A stretch of 64,000 nt of DNA from Pomacea canaliculata. Lineage: Eukaryota; Mollusca; Gastropoda; Architaenioglossa; Ampullariidae. The notes below the pieces were generated by a model that worked only from the letters and a program-made list of their open reading frames with translations, made no database searches and was not told the DNA's origin. Positions 9,105 through 20,479 of the stretch are shown here, piece after piece. Every line of letters starts with the position of its first letter. Position 1 is the stretch's first letter. Made by a program: the position numbers and the translations under genes. The stretch lies in assembly GCF_003073045.1 (NCBI RefSeq), contig NC_037591.1, forward strand, positions 21,981,319 through 22,045,318. The letters are read 5' to 3'.

Positions 9105-12100
9105 GGTCAGGTAATTGGCTACAACACTCGGCAAGACTAGGGACTACAGACACTCACATGGTGGCAAATACTTTACACTCTCAGGGAGATAAGCACTTGA
9201 CTACAACACTTGCAGTGAGGTATACCAATACTCCCGAGGTTAGATACTTTAATGACAACACTCACAGTGAATGTAAGTAGCGGAAACGAATCCACGTCGA
9301 GCAGGGTTTTCTGGGAAGGCTGTGGACATGGAGGCGTGCCAGGAAATCGGTGCTTGACACACATTGCAGCGTGTCTTTGCAACCTTCAAGGCAGAAGCAA
9401 GACCTCTGCTCACCTTCGATTTCCTGTTGCTATTTATCTCCCTTCGACTATATCTGTGTGACTTTTAAACGTTATTGTTTATTGTTGATTTGTGATATAT
9501 GACCGTGATTTTAGGAGGCAAGGAACCTACCACGAGCCACACATTGCGACGTTTGACCCCTCACCCCACCCCGTTCTTTAGTAAACGGTTCATTAGCACC
9601 ATTTTCACCTTGGACAACGTGTGCAGCATCTCAGCGCAGAAATCTCATCCACGAAGCCATTGTTAGATTGACATGAGTGAGATTTTATGACTGCAATTTT
9701 GTTTGTTTGTTTGTTTTGTTTGTTTGTTATTAGCCTCATGGAACGTGTCTGATCCCTGCACGTTGTTTACTAAAGGCTTGTGATCTGAGATTGTTCTAGC
9801 AGTTTCTCCCGTCATTCGTGGTGCCCGACCTGTTCGGTAAGACAGTGCACCGGATGACGTCAGCATTGTTCAAACAAAGCCAGTTACACCTTGTTGGTCC
9901 TTCTTGCCTAGAGCCTGCCAGCGCAATATCAGTGTCACCGAATAACACAGTTATAGATAATGACGAGAGAAAGATAATTTTCCTATTTTGTTAATGAGGC
10001 GAGACCTCTGTCTTCGTCACCTGATGTTTGTCGGGTTCACGTGCACTAACAGCCATTACTTTTTGTAATGTGTAATAAACTGCGAGTGTCTGCGTGCCAG
10101 TTAAAAAAATGTCGAAGTCTTAAGACTGTTACATCTCTTCTGCTTTGCTTTTGATGTAAATGGATGCATTGCCTTTCTATTTCTTTGTTCTTCGCCAGCT
10201 GCAGCTCCCGCCACTATCATCATCATTTTAATTACTTGATTGATTGGTACTTTGCCCTTCCCTTGACATGGTGCGTGAGATAACAGCTCTTTGTGATAAC
10301 AACACATTGTGATAAGTTGCTGTGTACAGCTGAGTCAATAACAGTCTTTTTCATTTATGATTTTGTTCTTTCTCTGACCTGGAGTATATAATAAAGAAAA
10401 ATAAACAATTTTGTGCATGTAGCTCACTATTTGTAGACAGAAGTAGTACATGTCGGAAGATGAGTTTCTAAAGTGTTTGTGCTTAATACACTTCATTTTC
10501 AGGCTACCTACGAATGGGCAGCCAAGCATAGAATGTATTTCATCTTCCCTAGTAATTTCACACACTGGTCATAGGAAATTTTTCATCAAGTATTTCCTGT
10601 ACGTGTAGAAGTGGGTTGCCAAATCAGTAATGTTAAGTAAAAACATTTTATCATCAGAACATTTAGGAACTTATCTAGACGCTTTTAATTGCAAGAACAT
10701 CTAAGGATACAATTATTAGAGTTTCCTAACATTTTATACACACCAAAGGACTCACTAGGGCTCGTGTCCTTCTTCCAGTTTTGCCAACTACAATCTACAA
10801 GTCTCTCACTGAAAGAATGCAAAACATCAGTTCCCTTCTCTCACGTTTTACCAAACTCAAATCCATGTTAGCATAAGCACTCCAGCACGTGACCCAGCTA
10901 CCTTTGCCCTTTACGTCGATGTGGGTTTTTCATTATCTATCTGTAACACCCTCAACCAGCAGCGTACAGAGGCAATTTACTGTGATTGGCTAGGTATCTG
11001 TTTAGCTCATTATACACATGCTAATTTGTCCTACGAACATTAGCAGCAAGTGCAAAAAGGCAAACTCGTTCACAGTATTGTGTAGCTTTCTTTAATCCCA
11101 ATCTTTCTGATCCAAACTGTATAATTGACTGTCTCTGACAGTCGAACACTTTGAGAAACATACCAGTATAATAATTATTATAAACACGTAGCCTTTGCAC
11201 TTTGCATAACAAAACAATTTTTCCGTCGTGCGTGTCTTTACTGATCTGAATGGTGTGGTATAGATCCAAGTGTTTACATGCATTCACAGTAGATAAACTC
11301 GCTCTAACATACATCCATCTCTCTCTCTGTCACTTAAATTTCCGCCTCTCCTAAACACAGCAATATTACTATTATTCTTATTGAAACATCATGTTACATC
11401 TATAACGTTTACAGAGATAAGTGTCACATTGTGAATAACAAAATACATAACTTATTCTAAATAAATACTCTGATTTGGGGAAAAATGTTTATAAACGTTT
11501 TTCTAGCAGAAGTGACAACATGGCATAAAGCTAAAATTTTGAGTGTGCTCCTTGGTGTAGCCAACGACAGTTTAACCCTACTGCTAGTGTGTGTTTACGA
11601 ATTCAAATGTACATAACGACTAGAGAAGGAAAAGCTCCCACACCAAACCATGGATCATCTTTTCTCGAAATGTTCCGCAGTCCTGACAGCTCTCTGGTGG
11701 CGGTTCACTCCATCTCGCAGTGGGTTTCCTGCACTTCCTGCCAACACCCTTCTACGAAAAGAGCGCTCAAGGTTCACTTCCGCCGACAAATTGTATTCAG
11801 AGAATACTTTGCTGCCACATTCAAGTTTAAGGATTTAAATCTTCAAAGCCCATGTCGTCGTAAGCTAGGTTAAGTTTGAAAACTGTCCTTGGACATTCTG
11901 TAGACAGGTCCTATCCTTAACTTTTTTATTAGTCTCTGCCTTTATTCTTCTTTTTCCCTATTTGCGACACACATTCTGTGGCGTCTTCATCAGAAATACA
12001 TTTATAATAAAATAAATTAAAATTTTTACCTACAAGAGATGAATCTTACACTGAAAATGAACAAACTTATCTTTTTCTGAAAAACAATAGTTTCGCGTTT
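9105..12100. other. Intergenic; no gene recognised
   Basis: About 3 kb without a supportable gene. Open frames here are short and lack domain features. Further TRIM 3' exons could lie here but none was identifiable. There is a short TTTG run near 9,700-9,730 and an AATAAA at 10,073-10,078, followed by AT-rich sequence. Confidence 0.5.
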
Positions 12101-12103
12101 AGC

Positions 12104-12397
12104 GTGCAGTGGGCAAAGAACAAGTGGCCTGGCGAGAATCACGTGATCAGTTTCGCACAGGAAGCTGACGAGAGTTCCGTGTGTGTGTGTGTGACTTTAC
12201 CACCATCCAGACTTCCCTCGACTGCGACATGTGAGATATTGGGTTTGAGACAGCACCTCATTCTGTTCCTTCTTTGCTGTCTTTGGCACACGTCTGTCAA
12301 CCAGCAGGCTCAACGGCTCAACGGCTCAACGGCGCTCTCGATGACATGACACGCTGGGATCCCCGTACCATCGAGATGGACCAGGACACAGAACTAG
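12104..12397 (+). promoter_or_regulatory. Probable 5' leader exon region of the first TLR gene
   Basis: CTTTGGCACACGTCTGTCAACCAGCAGG near 12,280-12,307 closely resembles CTTCGGCACGTCTGTCACAACCAGCACG near 25,862, which lies in the matching position upstream of the second TLR gene. Upstream, CAGTTTCGCACAGGAAGCTGACGAG also has a counterpart there. A candidate donor AACTAG|GTACAC follows at about 12,397. I read this as a conserved leader (5' UTR) region spliced to the intron-free TLR coding exon about 2 kb downstream. Small upstream ATGs are present. Confidence 0.5.
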
Positions 12398-13110
12398 GTA
12401 CACAATTCAAGTTGCTACTTGTAATAAAGTTGGCATCTGAGCCAGTTCTTCTTATGGTAATTCTAATGTCAGAGATCTTCTTTCAAGTCTGTTGCAAAAT
12501 TGTAATGGTTCACTTACACTAAAAAGTAATTGTGATTACTTAAAAAGTCATTGCAAGATAGTATTTCCGAAGATCTGAGTGAACCCACCAACCACAGCAT
12601 ACTTGCTTCTCAAGATATAGACCTATAAATACCACCATAGAAAAGGTTGAATTCGTGACGTCACGACTGTCCACGGAAATATAAGGTCCTAGCTGTCCCA
12701 TTGAATAAGTCAACGTATTTTGGGTTTGTTTGTTTTTTTGTTTTTTTTTTTTTTTTTTTTTTTTTTTTGTAAACTGATGTTTGTAGCCTTACGTCAACAG
12801 AAGGAAGGAAAGTCGCTTGATCAGATTGTATGAAATACAGTCTTGCACACAGCTATGCCATTATTTGATAAAATTTTGAACTTATCATGCATGCATAAAG
12901 TTTCTTTTGAATTCGTCCTATCTTAAGACTAATACTCCAGCCAACTATAGCAGGATTGTCTTCAGTGACAGAAACGATATGCTAAATCATTAAGGCTCAA
13001 AAGTTTGGGCTTCAAAAGAACCGTTTACTTACAATCGCGCCTGGGCCGGTTCGAATTTCTTTTTCCAAGGACAATGTTTCGTAGGACCTAACCCGAGCTT
13101 TGTGATTATA
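12398..13110. other. No gene recognised; contains a poly-T tract
   Basis: AT-rich sequence with a 40-base poly-T-rich tract around 12,727-12,769. No supportable coding region; probably intron of the TLR 5' leader. Confidence 0.5.
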
Positions 13111-13112
13111 GT

Positions 13113-13762
13113 CACTTGCTCATGTGACTTAATCTCCAACCCACATGGCTTTACACACACACACACCACCTAATTTGTTTTTTATTTATTTATTTTATTT
13201 TGGTGTGTTCAAATGAATCGGTTATTTTGCTGCGCTTCAATAAAGGTGAAATTGTAGCTTTTGCATGAATCACGCAGGCTAGCTCTCGTGAAGCGTACAT
13301 TGTAGGTAACGATAAACATCGATGTTTTAATGTCCCTCCATTGTTTCAAGGTCTGTCTCCACTTCCAATGTTTAGATTGTAATGTTTCCAATGTCATGTT
13401 TAGAAACAGGAACGATCGAGGTGCTATACATTTTTTTTTTCTAAAGCCCTTTTATCGTTGTCATCAATAAACGTAAATTTCCGCAGTATGCTGTACACTA
13501 GTCTATAAGAGTATAATCTAATGGTTAATTTTTAAATGATGTTGTTTGTAATGTTTATTAAAGCTGCTTAGTCGTGCCACAAACTGTCATATGTGGAGTC
13601 TTCATCGAGCAGACGACAACCCGAAAGAAGGCAGTGTGTGTGTAAATCCATGTGGGTTGGAGATTAAGTCACATGTGGAGTCTTCATCGAGCAGACGACA
13701 ACCCGAAAGAAGGCCGTGTGTGTGTAAATCCATGTGGGTTGGAGATTAAGTCACATGATTAA
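13113..13762. repeat. Tandem 82-bp duplication with an inverted arm
   Basis: Two almost identical 82-bp units lie at 13,591-13,672 and 13,673-13,754 (core GTGGAGTCTTCATCGAGCAG, then CATGTGGGTTGGAGATTAAG). The latter core occurs in inverted orientation at about 13,120-13,145 (GACTTAATCTCCAACCCACA), also next to a CA/TG run. The arrangement suggests a foldback-type or TIR element about 640 bp long whose right end was duplicated. Confidence 0.7.
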
Positions 13763-14331
13763 GTGGCCAATCACAGGGCTCGTGTAAGGTCCCTACATAA
13801 CATTGTTCAGGGGAAAAAATATTCGCAGCCGGCTATGACTGCTAACAGAATCGCACTATGGGTCCCAATGCGTCAAGAACTAAGATTAACTTGTTTCCTT
13901 CATGAAAGACGACGCAAAAGGTCAAGGAGCGGTGTTTTAGAAAATATTGTAAAAAAAAAGATTTTTCCTAATCCTTAAACAAAAGCAAAAATTTTCAAAT
14001 ATTCAGACTCTGGCATTAATGCTCAGCTTGCTAGTTTCATTGCCATTGCTTTTTTAAGAAATTACTTTCCTTTTAAGAACTATCAGATGGAAAGAATGAA
14101 AAAAATCAATGTTTCTTGTCTTCTTAAGACATCAGTCAGTCAAAACTATCTGTATGTGGCTTCAATATGGTCTGGAGATAATGTAAACAGAAATTGGTTT
14201 AAAAATGTTATTCAAATTAATCATTTTTCCTTGGTTGTTTTGTGCAGAAATGTGTATAAAAGCCACCTGTTGCTGACAATGCAAGAGACGAGATCAACAA
14301 ACGTAATCTTTAACCTTTTCACCTAAAAGTC

Positions 14332-16532
14332 ATGAACTCAATTCTAGCTTGGATCAGGGCTTGCGTCGTGCTGCTGTTCGTCGAAAGCAACTTACAATGC
14401 TTAGGACTTCACTCGCGAGAGGAGGCGACTGAACATCTTGACGCAAGTGATCACGTGGCCGCACCGGCCCCACCCAGCGCCGACTTCTGCTTCCGAGACT
14501 ATTGCAGATGTTGGAACGACACATGGCCAGGATGGTCGGCTGACTGCTCACAAAATAATGGAAGCCTCACGTTCATTCCCATACTCAGTGAGCCCAAAGT
14601 AACCTTCCTAAACTTCTCCTATAACAAAGTCCAGGTCATCACCGACGACTTTTTTGCCAATGTCACCGACCTTCGGTATCTGGAACTTTCCAATAACAAC
14701 ATCATCAACATCAGTTTCCAGGCTTTCAAGAACCTGACTAAGCTGGAAGGTCTCTACCTAAACTTTAACTATAATCTCACGTTCGACATTCTTCGGCCAG
14801 TCTTCCTGATACCGACCCTGAAAAGGCTCGACGTCAGACATTCCAGTTTGACACCTCCGCCGGATGGCTACTTCAAGAACTACTTTTCGCGAAGTCTGGA
14901 GACTTTATTCCTGCATGAGAACGAAATCGGCGACATCGACTTGGCTGTGTTTAATAGCTTTACAAGCTTACGGAAGCTCGGCCTGGCTACGAACTACATC
15001 TCGAAGGTGACCACAAGCAGTCCTACGCATCTGGAGATGTTAGAAATACAGACAAACGGCATTCTCAGATTTCCAGAGACTTGCATAAACGGAAGTCACG
15101 AATCGCTGTTTCCGAACTTAAAGCAGCTGTGGCTCATCGAGAATGTGATGCGGTGGCTTCCAGCAGAGTGTGTCTGCCCAAACTGTCAGTGTTGCTGATG
15201 AACGGAAACGTCTTCAAGCATTTTATGAAAGACATGCTTCATTCCTTTACGAGTCTGATCTCTGTCTCCCTGAACGCCATGAACACGAAACCGTGGGGCA
15301 TTGATGAATTTGCTTTCAGAAGTCCCATATTGAGAAATCTTTCTTTGGCCTTTAACCATCTTGACTTTTCCAGGAACACTATACATCCCGGAGCCTTTGC
15401 AGGCATACCCCACCTGAGATATTTGAGCCTCTACCAAAACTGTTTTCACTATGTAGACGACAACCGATTCAACGAGTTGTTCGGCAACTTGACAAACTTG
15501 AACTACATTAACCTCGGCTATTGCATAGTCACCAGCATTTCCAACAAGACCTTCCGGGGAATGACATCTCTAACAACCATCGACTTCTCTGGCAACAAGC
15601 TGCGCTTCATACCCGAAGGGACATTTGACGAGCTGCCAGACTTGACAAGCATCGACCTGAGCAGCAATCAACTGTCTTTGATTACAGAATACACATTTAG
15701 CGCGGCGCTGCGAGGAAGACTCAGCTACGTTTATCTTGGGTGGAATCTGTTTGAGTGCACGTGCGACCTTCTGTGGTTCCGCCAATGGCTTCTCTCCAGT
15801 AAGAATACTTTCGTAGACGGTAATTACTATGAGTGTTATAATGTGGCCAACACGACTGTTACCGAGTTCTACGTGGACCAGCAAGCGTGTCTGCTGAGTC
15901 GTGACACTCTCACCATCATCACAGTCGTCTCGTCAATGCTCATCTTCACGATCACGTTGGCAGTGACGCTCTTCCGCTACCGCTGGCACTTCCGCTTGCT
16001 GCTTTACGAGGCCTTTCGGGCAGGATCCAACCGCAGGCGCAGACGCCTGCGCAGAAATTTCCAGTATGATGTCTTCGTGTCCTATGCCGAAGGGGATTTA
16101 AGCTGGGTCCTCACTCACCTCATCCCCGGTTTGGAGGACCGCATGGGTCTGCGTGTTTGCCTCCACCAGCGAGATTTCATACCGGGACACAACATCGTGG
16201 ACAACATCGCTGACAGCGTGGAGGGCAGCCAGAAGATGATGATGGTCTTCTCCCAGCACTTTGCTCGCAGCCAGTGGTGTCAGTTCGAGCTGGCGCTCTG
16301 CCTGTCGCATGTCATGGACCACGATGACGACCTTCTGGTCGTTCGCCTGAGCGACGAGTCGACTTCACGTGACATGACAGGAGCCATGATGGCTGTGCTC
16401 AAGACGACGACCTACATTCAATGGGAGGACAACGCCTACGCCAAAAGCTCCTTCTGGGGTCGCCTGACCGTTGCCCTTCAGGACCTTCGTCTAGGGTTCG
16501 AAGCCAATACGCTCACGTCTTTACAAATGTAA
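14332..16532 (+). CDS. Toll-like receptor paralogue 1, one frameshift
   Basis: Single coding exon. The order is a signal peptide (MNSILAWIRACVVLLF), a cysteine-rich LRR N-cap (DFCFRDYCRCW), a series of leucine-rich repeats, an LRR C-cap (FECTCDLLWFRQWLL), one transmembrane helix, and a TIR domain. The TIR has box 1 YDVFVSYAEGD, box 2 around CLHQRDFIPGHNI, and box 3 FWGRL. Compared with the intact paralogue at 26.46 kb, one base is missing near 15,166-15,170 (CCAGCAGAGTG against CCAGACAAAGTG). Frame 1 therefore ends at 15,198, while the rest of the ectodomain, membrane segment and TIR is open in another frame to 16,532. With the base restored in the count the length would be about 733 residues, matching the family copy. 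The gene is either newly broken or an assembly error. TLRs sense microbial or Spätzle-like ligands and signal through MyD88-type adaptors. Confidence 0.9.
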
Positions 16533-16955
16533 GCTGCATGTTGCGCCATATTAAACCTACAGGTGCAGATGCCTACGACAAACTGAAGCACGTTTCTGAA
16601 ACAAATGATATTGAAAGTTCTTTGAGCAAAGTCGATGTTTGAAAATGTCTGAAGAATGGAACAAGCTATTGCCTTTGATAACAACAACAAATACAATCGC
16701 TTTAAAAGCGTTTAGCCTTTAGTAGGGAAAGCGTGCTTATACAGTCATGAGTAATACCTTTTAGAAAGTTCTTCTCCTTGTTTACATCAAAACGTGTTTG
16801 TTTCTCGATTGTTTGATTTGTTGCTTGTTGATTACTTTTGAGGTATACTTAATGCCAGGGAAATATCTTTTCAAATATCGAAAAGGTATAAGAATTTCTA
16901 AATTAACCATTAAATGGTTCATGCAGAACGTTAGTACTAACATTTAAAGAGGACT
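16533..16955 (+). other. TLR1 3' flank, homologous to TLR2 3' UTR
   Basis: CAAACTGAAGCACGTTTCTG and the following AAACAAATG resemble the segment at about 28,892-28,918 downstream of the second TLR. The duplication unit therefore included the 3' UTR. The rest is AT-rich and featureless. Confidence 0.55.
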
Positions 16956-16959
16956 TGTT

Positions 16960-17500
16960 CATTTCTTTATTTATCCCATTTGACAGTTGGTCAGCTGGTA
17001 CGTCATTAGGGGATAAGAAATAGACGCGATACAAGAGACTGGAATTACGAAGAACTTTTGTACAGTTTGTACTTGTTAGTAAACCTGATGGTGCTGCTGC
17101 AGCAGATCTTGTCCAGCCTTCCCATTGCTGCTGCTGCGGTTAAGATCCTGATAATGATGTCTGCCGTAGTGTTGCCATATTTAGAAATGGTGACTCCAAA
17201 TACTTACTTAAAGCTGTTCATCTCCTCGGAGCTGTGCTTGTTCATGTACATCTTTGCTTTACCGTTGCCATTGACGATGACTCTTGTCACGCTGGTCTCC
17301 ATTTCACATGCATTCATCTGTGTCACTCTGTTAGTGAGGTCTTGCAGATCGCTTGCTGTTAGGTATCGTCTGCAAATGGTATGTTGCATATTGAAATGGA
17401 GATGCGATGATCGTGAAGGGTTTCTCGCAAGATATTCTCAAACGAAATGTTGCGCAGTACAAGCAAGAGAGGACATCCTTCATCCTTCATCCTTCCTTTA
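16960..17500 (-). mobile_element. RTE-type LINE fragment, reverse-transcriptase 3' part
   Basis: Minus-strand translation, with frame changes, gives CPLLLVLRNISFENILRETL followed by ICNIPFADDT, which contains the FADD catalytic motif of LINE reverse transcriptases. It continues LTASDLQDLTNRVTQ, SVTRVIVNGNGKAKMY and FKYLGVTISKYGNTTADIII, then AAAAMGRLDKICCSST. This order matches the palm and thumb of RTE-clade elements. The 5' end is missing and frames are interrupted, so it is a dead 5'-truncated copy. The usual RTE 3' simple-repeat tail was not found. Confidence 0.8.
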
Positions 17501-19100
17501 TCCCATTCTGCGTTGATTGAGCTCTTGTACATCAATCGTGTTGAGGCGATTCTGGACAACTTTCATCATCACTTTATTTGGGTGGTTGATTCGCTTGTTG
17601 TTTGCTGTTTTCTTGTTTCGTTTTGTCTTTGTTGTTTCTGAATTGGAAACGCTTTGGCTGTAGAGAGAAGTCGATTTGGTTGTTGACCAAACGATCTGGA
17701 GATTGCCAAGTTTCCGTCCTAGATTCCTTGTGGGGTTGGAGGATATTGGTTAATATGAGTCGATGGCTTTGTGCAAATTCTAGAAATCTGATGACCCTGG
17801 ATTTAGCTTTACCTTGGCAAATTTCACCTACTATTCCGATCTAATGCTGATGAGCGTCTGGACTTATTTGGCCTCTATGACCCTTTCAAACTATATGTAA
17901 ACCTCATCCACTTAATGCTCTTCATGTTTGGAGATCGGAGCATAGGCTTGGTCAATGGATACTTTATGAGGCCTGGTAGGGTGAATGGGGATCGCCCTTA
18001 TAGGGTATGGGTGTACAGCCATTCATGGCTCCAACCACATTTCATCCTCATATCTTTGTTCTTTTTGTGTGAGTGGATAGGGAGTTGTAGATGCGCGAAC
18101 TAACTGTGGCAGCTAGGAATAGTTTTATTTGACCGATGAACATTTAGAGACAAAAGCGAAGGGACTACGGTGACCATGCACTTGTAGATAGTCGAAAAAA
18201 CAAACAATAGGTACTGCTTGTAGCTTTTAGGTGACCCGATGCTTGTGGCATGATTAATCACAACATTGTCACGATTTTTAAAAAACAATATGTCTGTTTT
18301 GTGTCGCCCTGGTTACAAACACTTGAAGCCGTTAGTAGAACTGTGTAGCCGGATAGAGGCGGGAAACTGCGATCTGCTTAAACGGTTGCGTAAGTGGTGC
18401 TCAGTGTATTGTCCACAGCACACCACTCAGGCACAATCGCCAGTCACTTTCCGGTTAAACATTTGACAAACACAAGCAACTAAGAACATGCATGCACGTG
18501 TGTATGTGTATGATCGGATGTTATGTTTGTATAAACTTGTACATAATAATGAGGAGAACATTATACTTCTTGATGTTTTCGAATTCTATTCCATATGGTG
18601 TTGGTGAAACTTTTATTCTGCTTAAATAAATCTTCTCAGAAAAATATGAGTAAAACAAAAGCCGAGTTTGTCTATGTACTGGAATGTAACTGGTCTCAAC
18701 TCTTTTGTAATGACACAACACACAGCAGGTCTGTACAGATTTCTACCGAATGACATGTTCTTTAACAAACTAAATATCTTCAAAGGTTTTCAAAACATTG
18801 TTCAAAATTGTTTTGAATTATGCACACAAACGATGAATCTACATCAATAAAAAGCTAGTGGATCAACATTTGTTGACCAGAACCTCAAGGTCTGAATCTC
18901 CTTTCAATGTCAAACTGAGGCGCCTTCACTACCGCACTTTCAGGACTACATGAATCGATGTTTCACAACTCTTGTTTTATTGATTCTCATTTGATAGATA
19001 AGTTTGATCGAAGAGCGTAATTTCCTTTACTGCATACTTTTATTTGACTTACTTTGTGTGTCCGGTTAAAGTTTAAAATTTTTTACGTACTACCCATCAG
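17501..19100. other. Intergenic; no gene recognised
   Basis: About 1.6 kb with only short open frames and no domain or repeat I can name. Confidence 0.5.
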
Positions 19101-19104
19101 CCAG

Positions 19105-19360
19105 AAGTGTAAAATTTCTCCAGTTACTCATTTCCGGTGACACTGCAATATTAAATCATTTCCAGCAGTTCACAAGTAGTACAAATTTTTAAAAATTATT
19201 TTTCTTCTTCAGAAAAGTAAAAATTCAACAAGAAACGTAACTGTGCCGACTTGATTCCACTTTCGTATACAATAGTTCCTTCCCTTGGATAATTTTATTC
19301 AAAAACAACAACAAAAAGTTAAACGAAAAACATCGATAACAAAATCCAAAAGACTAAAAA
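19105..19360. repeat. Dispersed repeat, copy B
   Basis: Second copy of the repeat at 5,085-5,335, in the same orientation: GTTACTCATTTCCGGTGACA, CAATATTAAATCATTTCCAG, then AACGAAAAACATCGATAACA. It directly precedes the inverted-arm transposon, so it is not obviously part of it. Confidence 0.7.
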
Positions 19361-20479
19361 GTTTAAAATAAAATAAGCCAAAAAATAATGTTAAAAACAC
19401 TTTTATCTGAACTGAAAATGGTAAAATAATTTTTATAAGGTCTCAGGATTTTCTTTAATGCATACAACTTAAAAATATAAAAGTGGGAGGGCCACTCTTA
19501 GAAACAGTTATAAAATTTTTTCAGAGTTTTCCCCACACTTTCATATTTTAATCCCGTGCTAACTTTCCTGTTTAGTTCAGACTTCTCATATTCCAGCAAC
19601 TAATAGTAATAGAGCAATGCTGGCTCTGTATTCACTAACTGTTGCATACGTTTACAAAATCCGAAGACGAAACTTCGTTTTGGTCCCAGCTTTTAAAGGC
19701 CGAAGTTTTGTGTCCGGAGGAAAGACAGTGGTATCGCCCGTGCGAGGGAAGGTAGGAGTACAGGCGGTGCTGACTATTTGTGTCCAGTCGTCTCAAATTA
19801 CTACTGTACCTGGACAAAGGCGGGGTAGAGATCAGAGACACCGCCGAGTAGCATGGCCATAACACGTCTTCCTCCTCCGACCATTGTACTTGCCGCAGGG
19901 TCTGAGCGATGAGGCGAAACGACTTCTATGTGAACCTACTGTCACAGGCTCTAATTCCTAGCAATGCAATGTCTTTCTGAGCTGAGTACTTGGTGTTGGC
20001 GGTTAGAAAGCTGAAGTGAAACGGTTTCCAACTGAACACACTGTCAGGGTTAGGACTGAAGTATTCTCCACCAACAAACAAAACTAGAATATACAAAGAA
20101 GAGAAGAAATGAACAGCGAAAATGACACGAACATAAAAACAACTGAATTTTGAATTTTCAAACAAAATCAGTGGCTGGAGGCCATACAGATTGATACATA
20201 ACAAAGCAAAATCACCAGTATAACAATGGAAGCACAGAATTTAACACTATTACTGATCCTTCAATTGATATCACAGAATAACAAACATGTAAAGTGAACA
20301 AGATAAAAATCAGCTATAACATACGAGTGACAGGTGGGTCTTGCAGTCTTAGACTGGAATGAACATGTCTATATAGACAATACATTTATCGGTGTGGAGC
20401 TGTACCGTGGTAACAACAATTCAGTTTTGAAAGTACAAACATTGATGGTAAATTATTATCTCATTAATCAATTTGTTAT

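Noticed and set aside
17602-18103. Short open frames in the spacer after the LINE fragment
   Set aside because: No LINE, TLR or other domain signature; considered chance.
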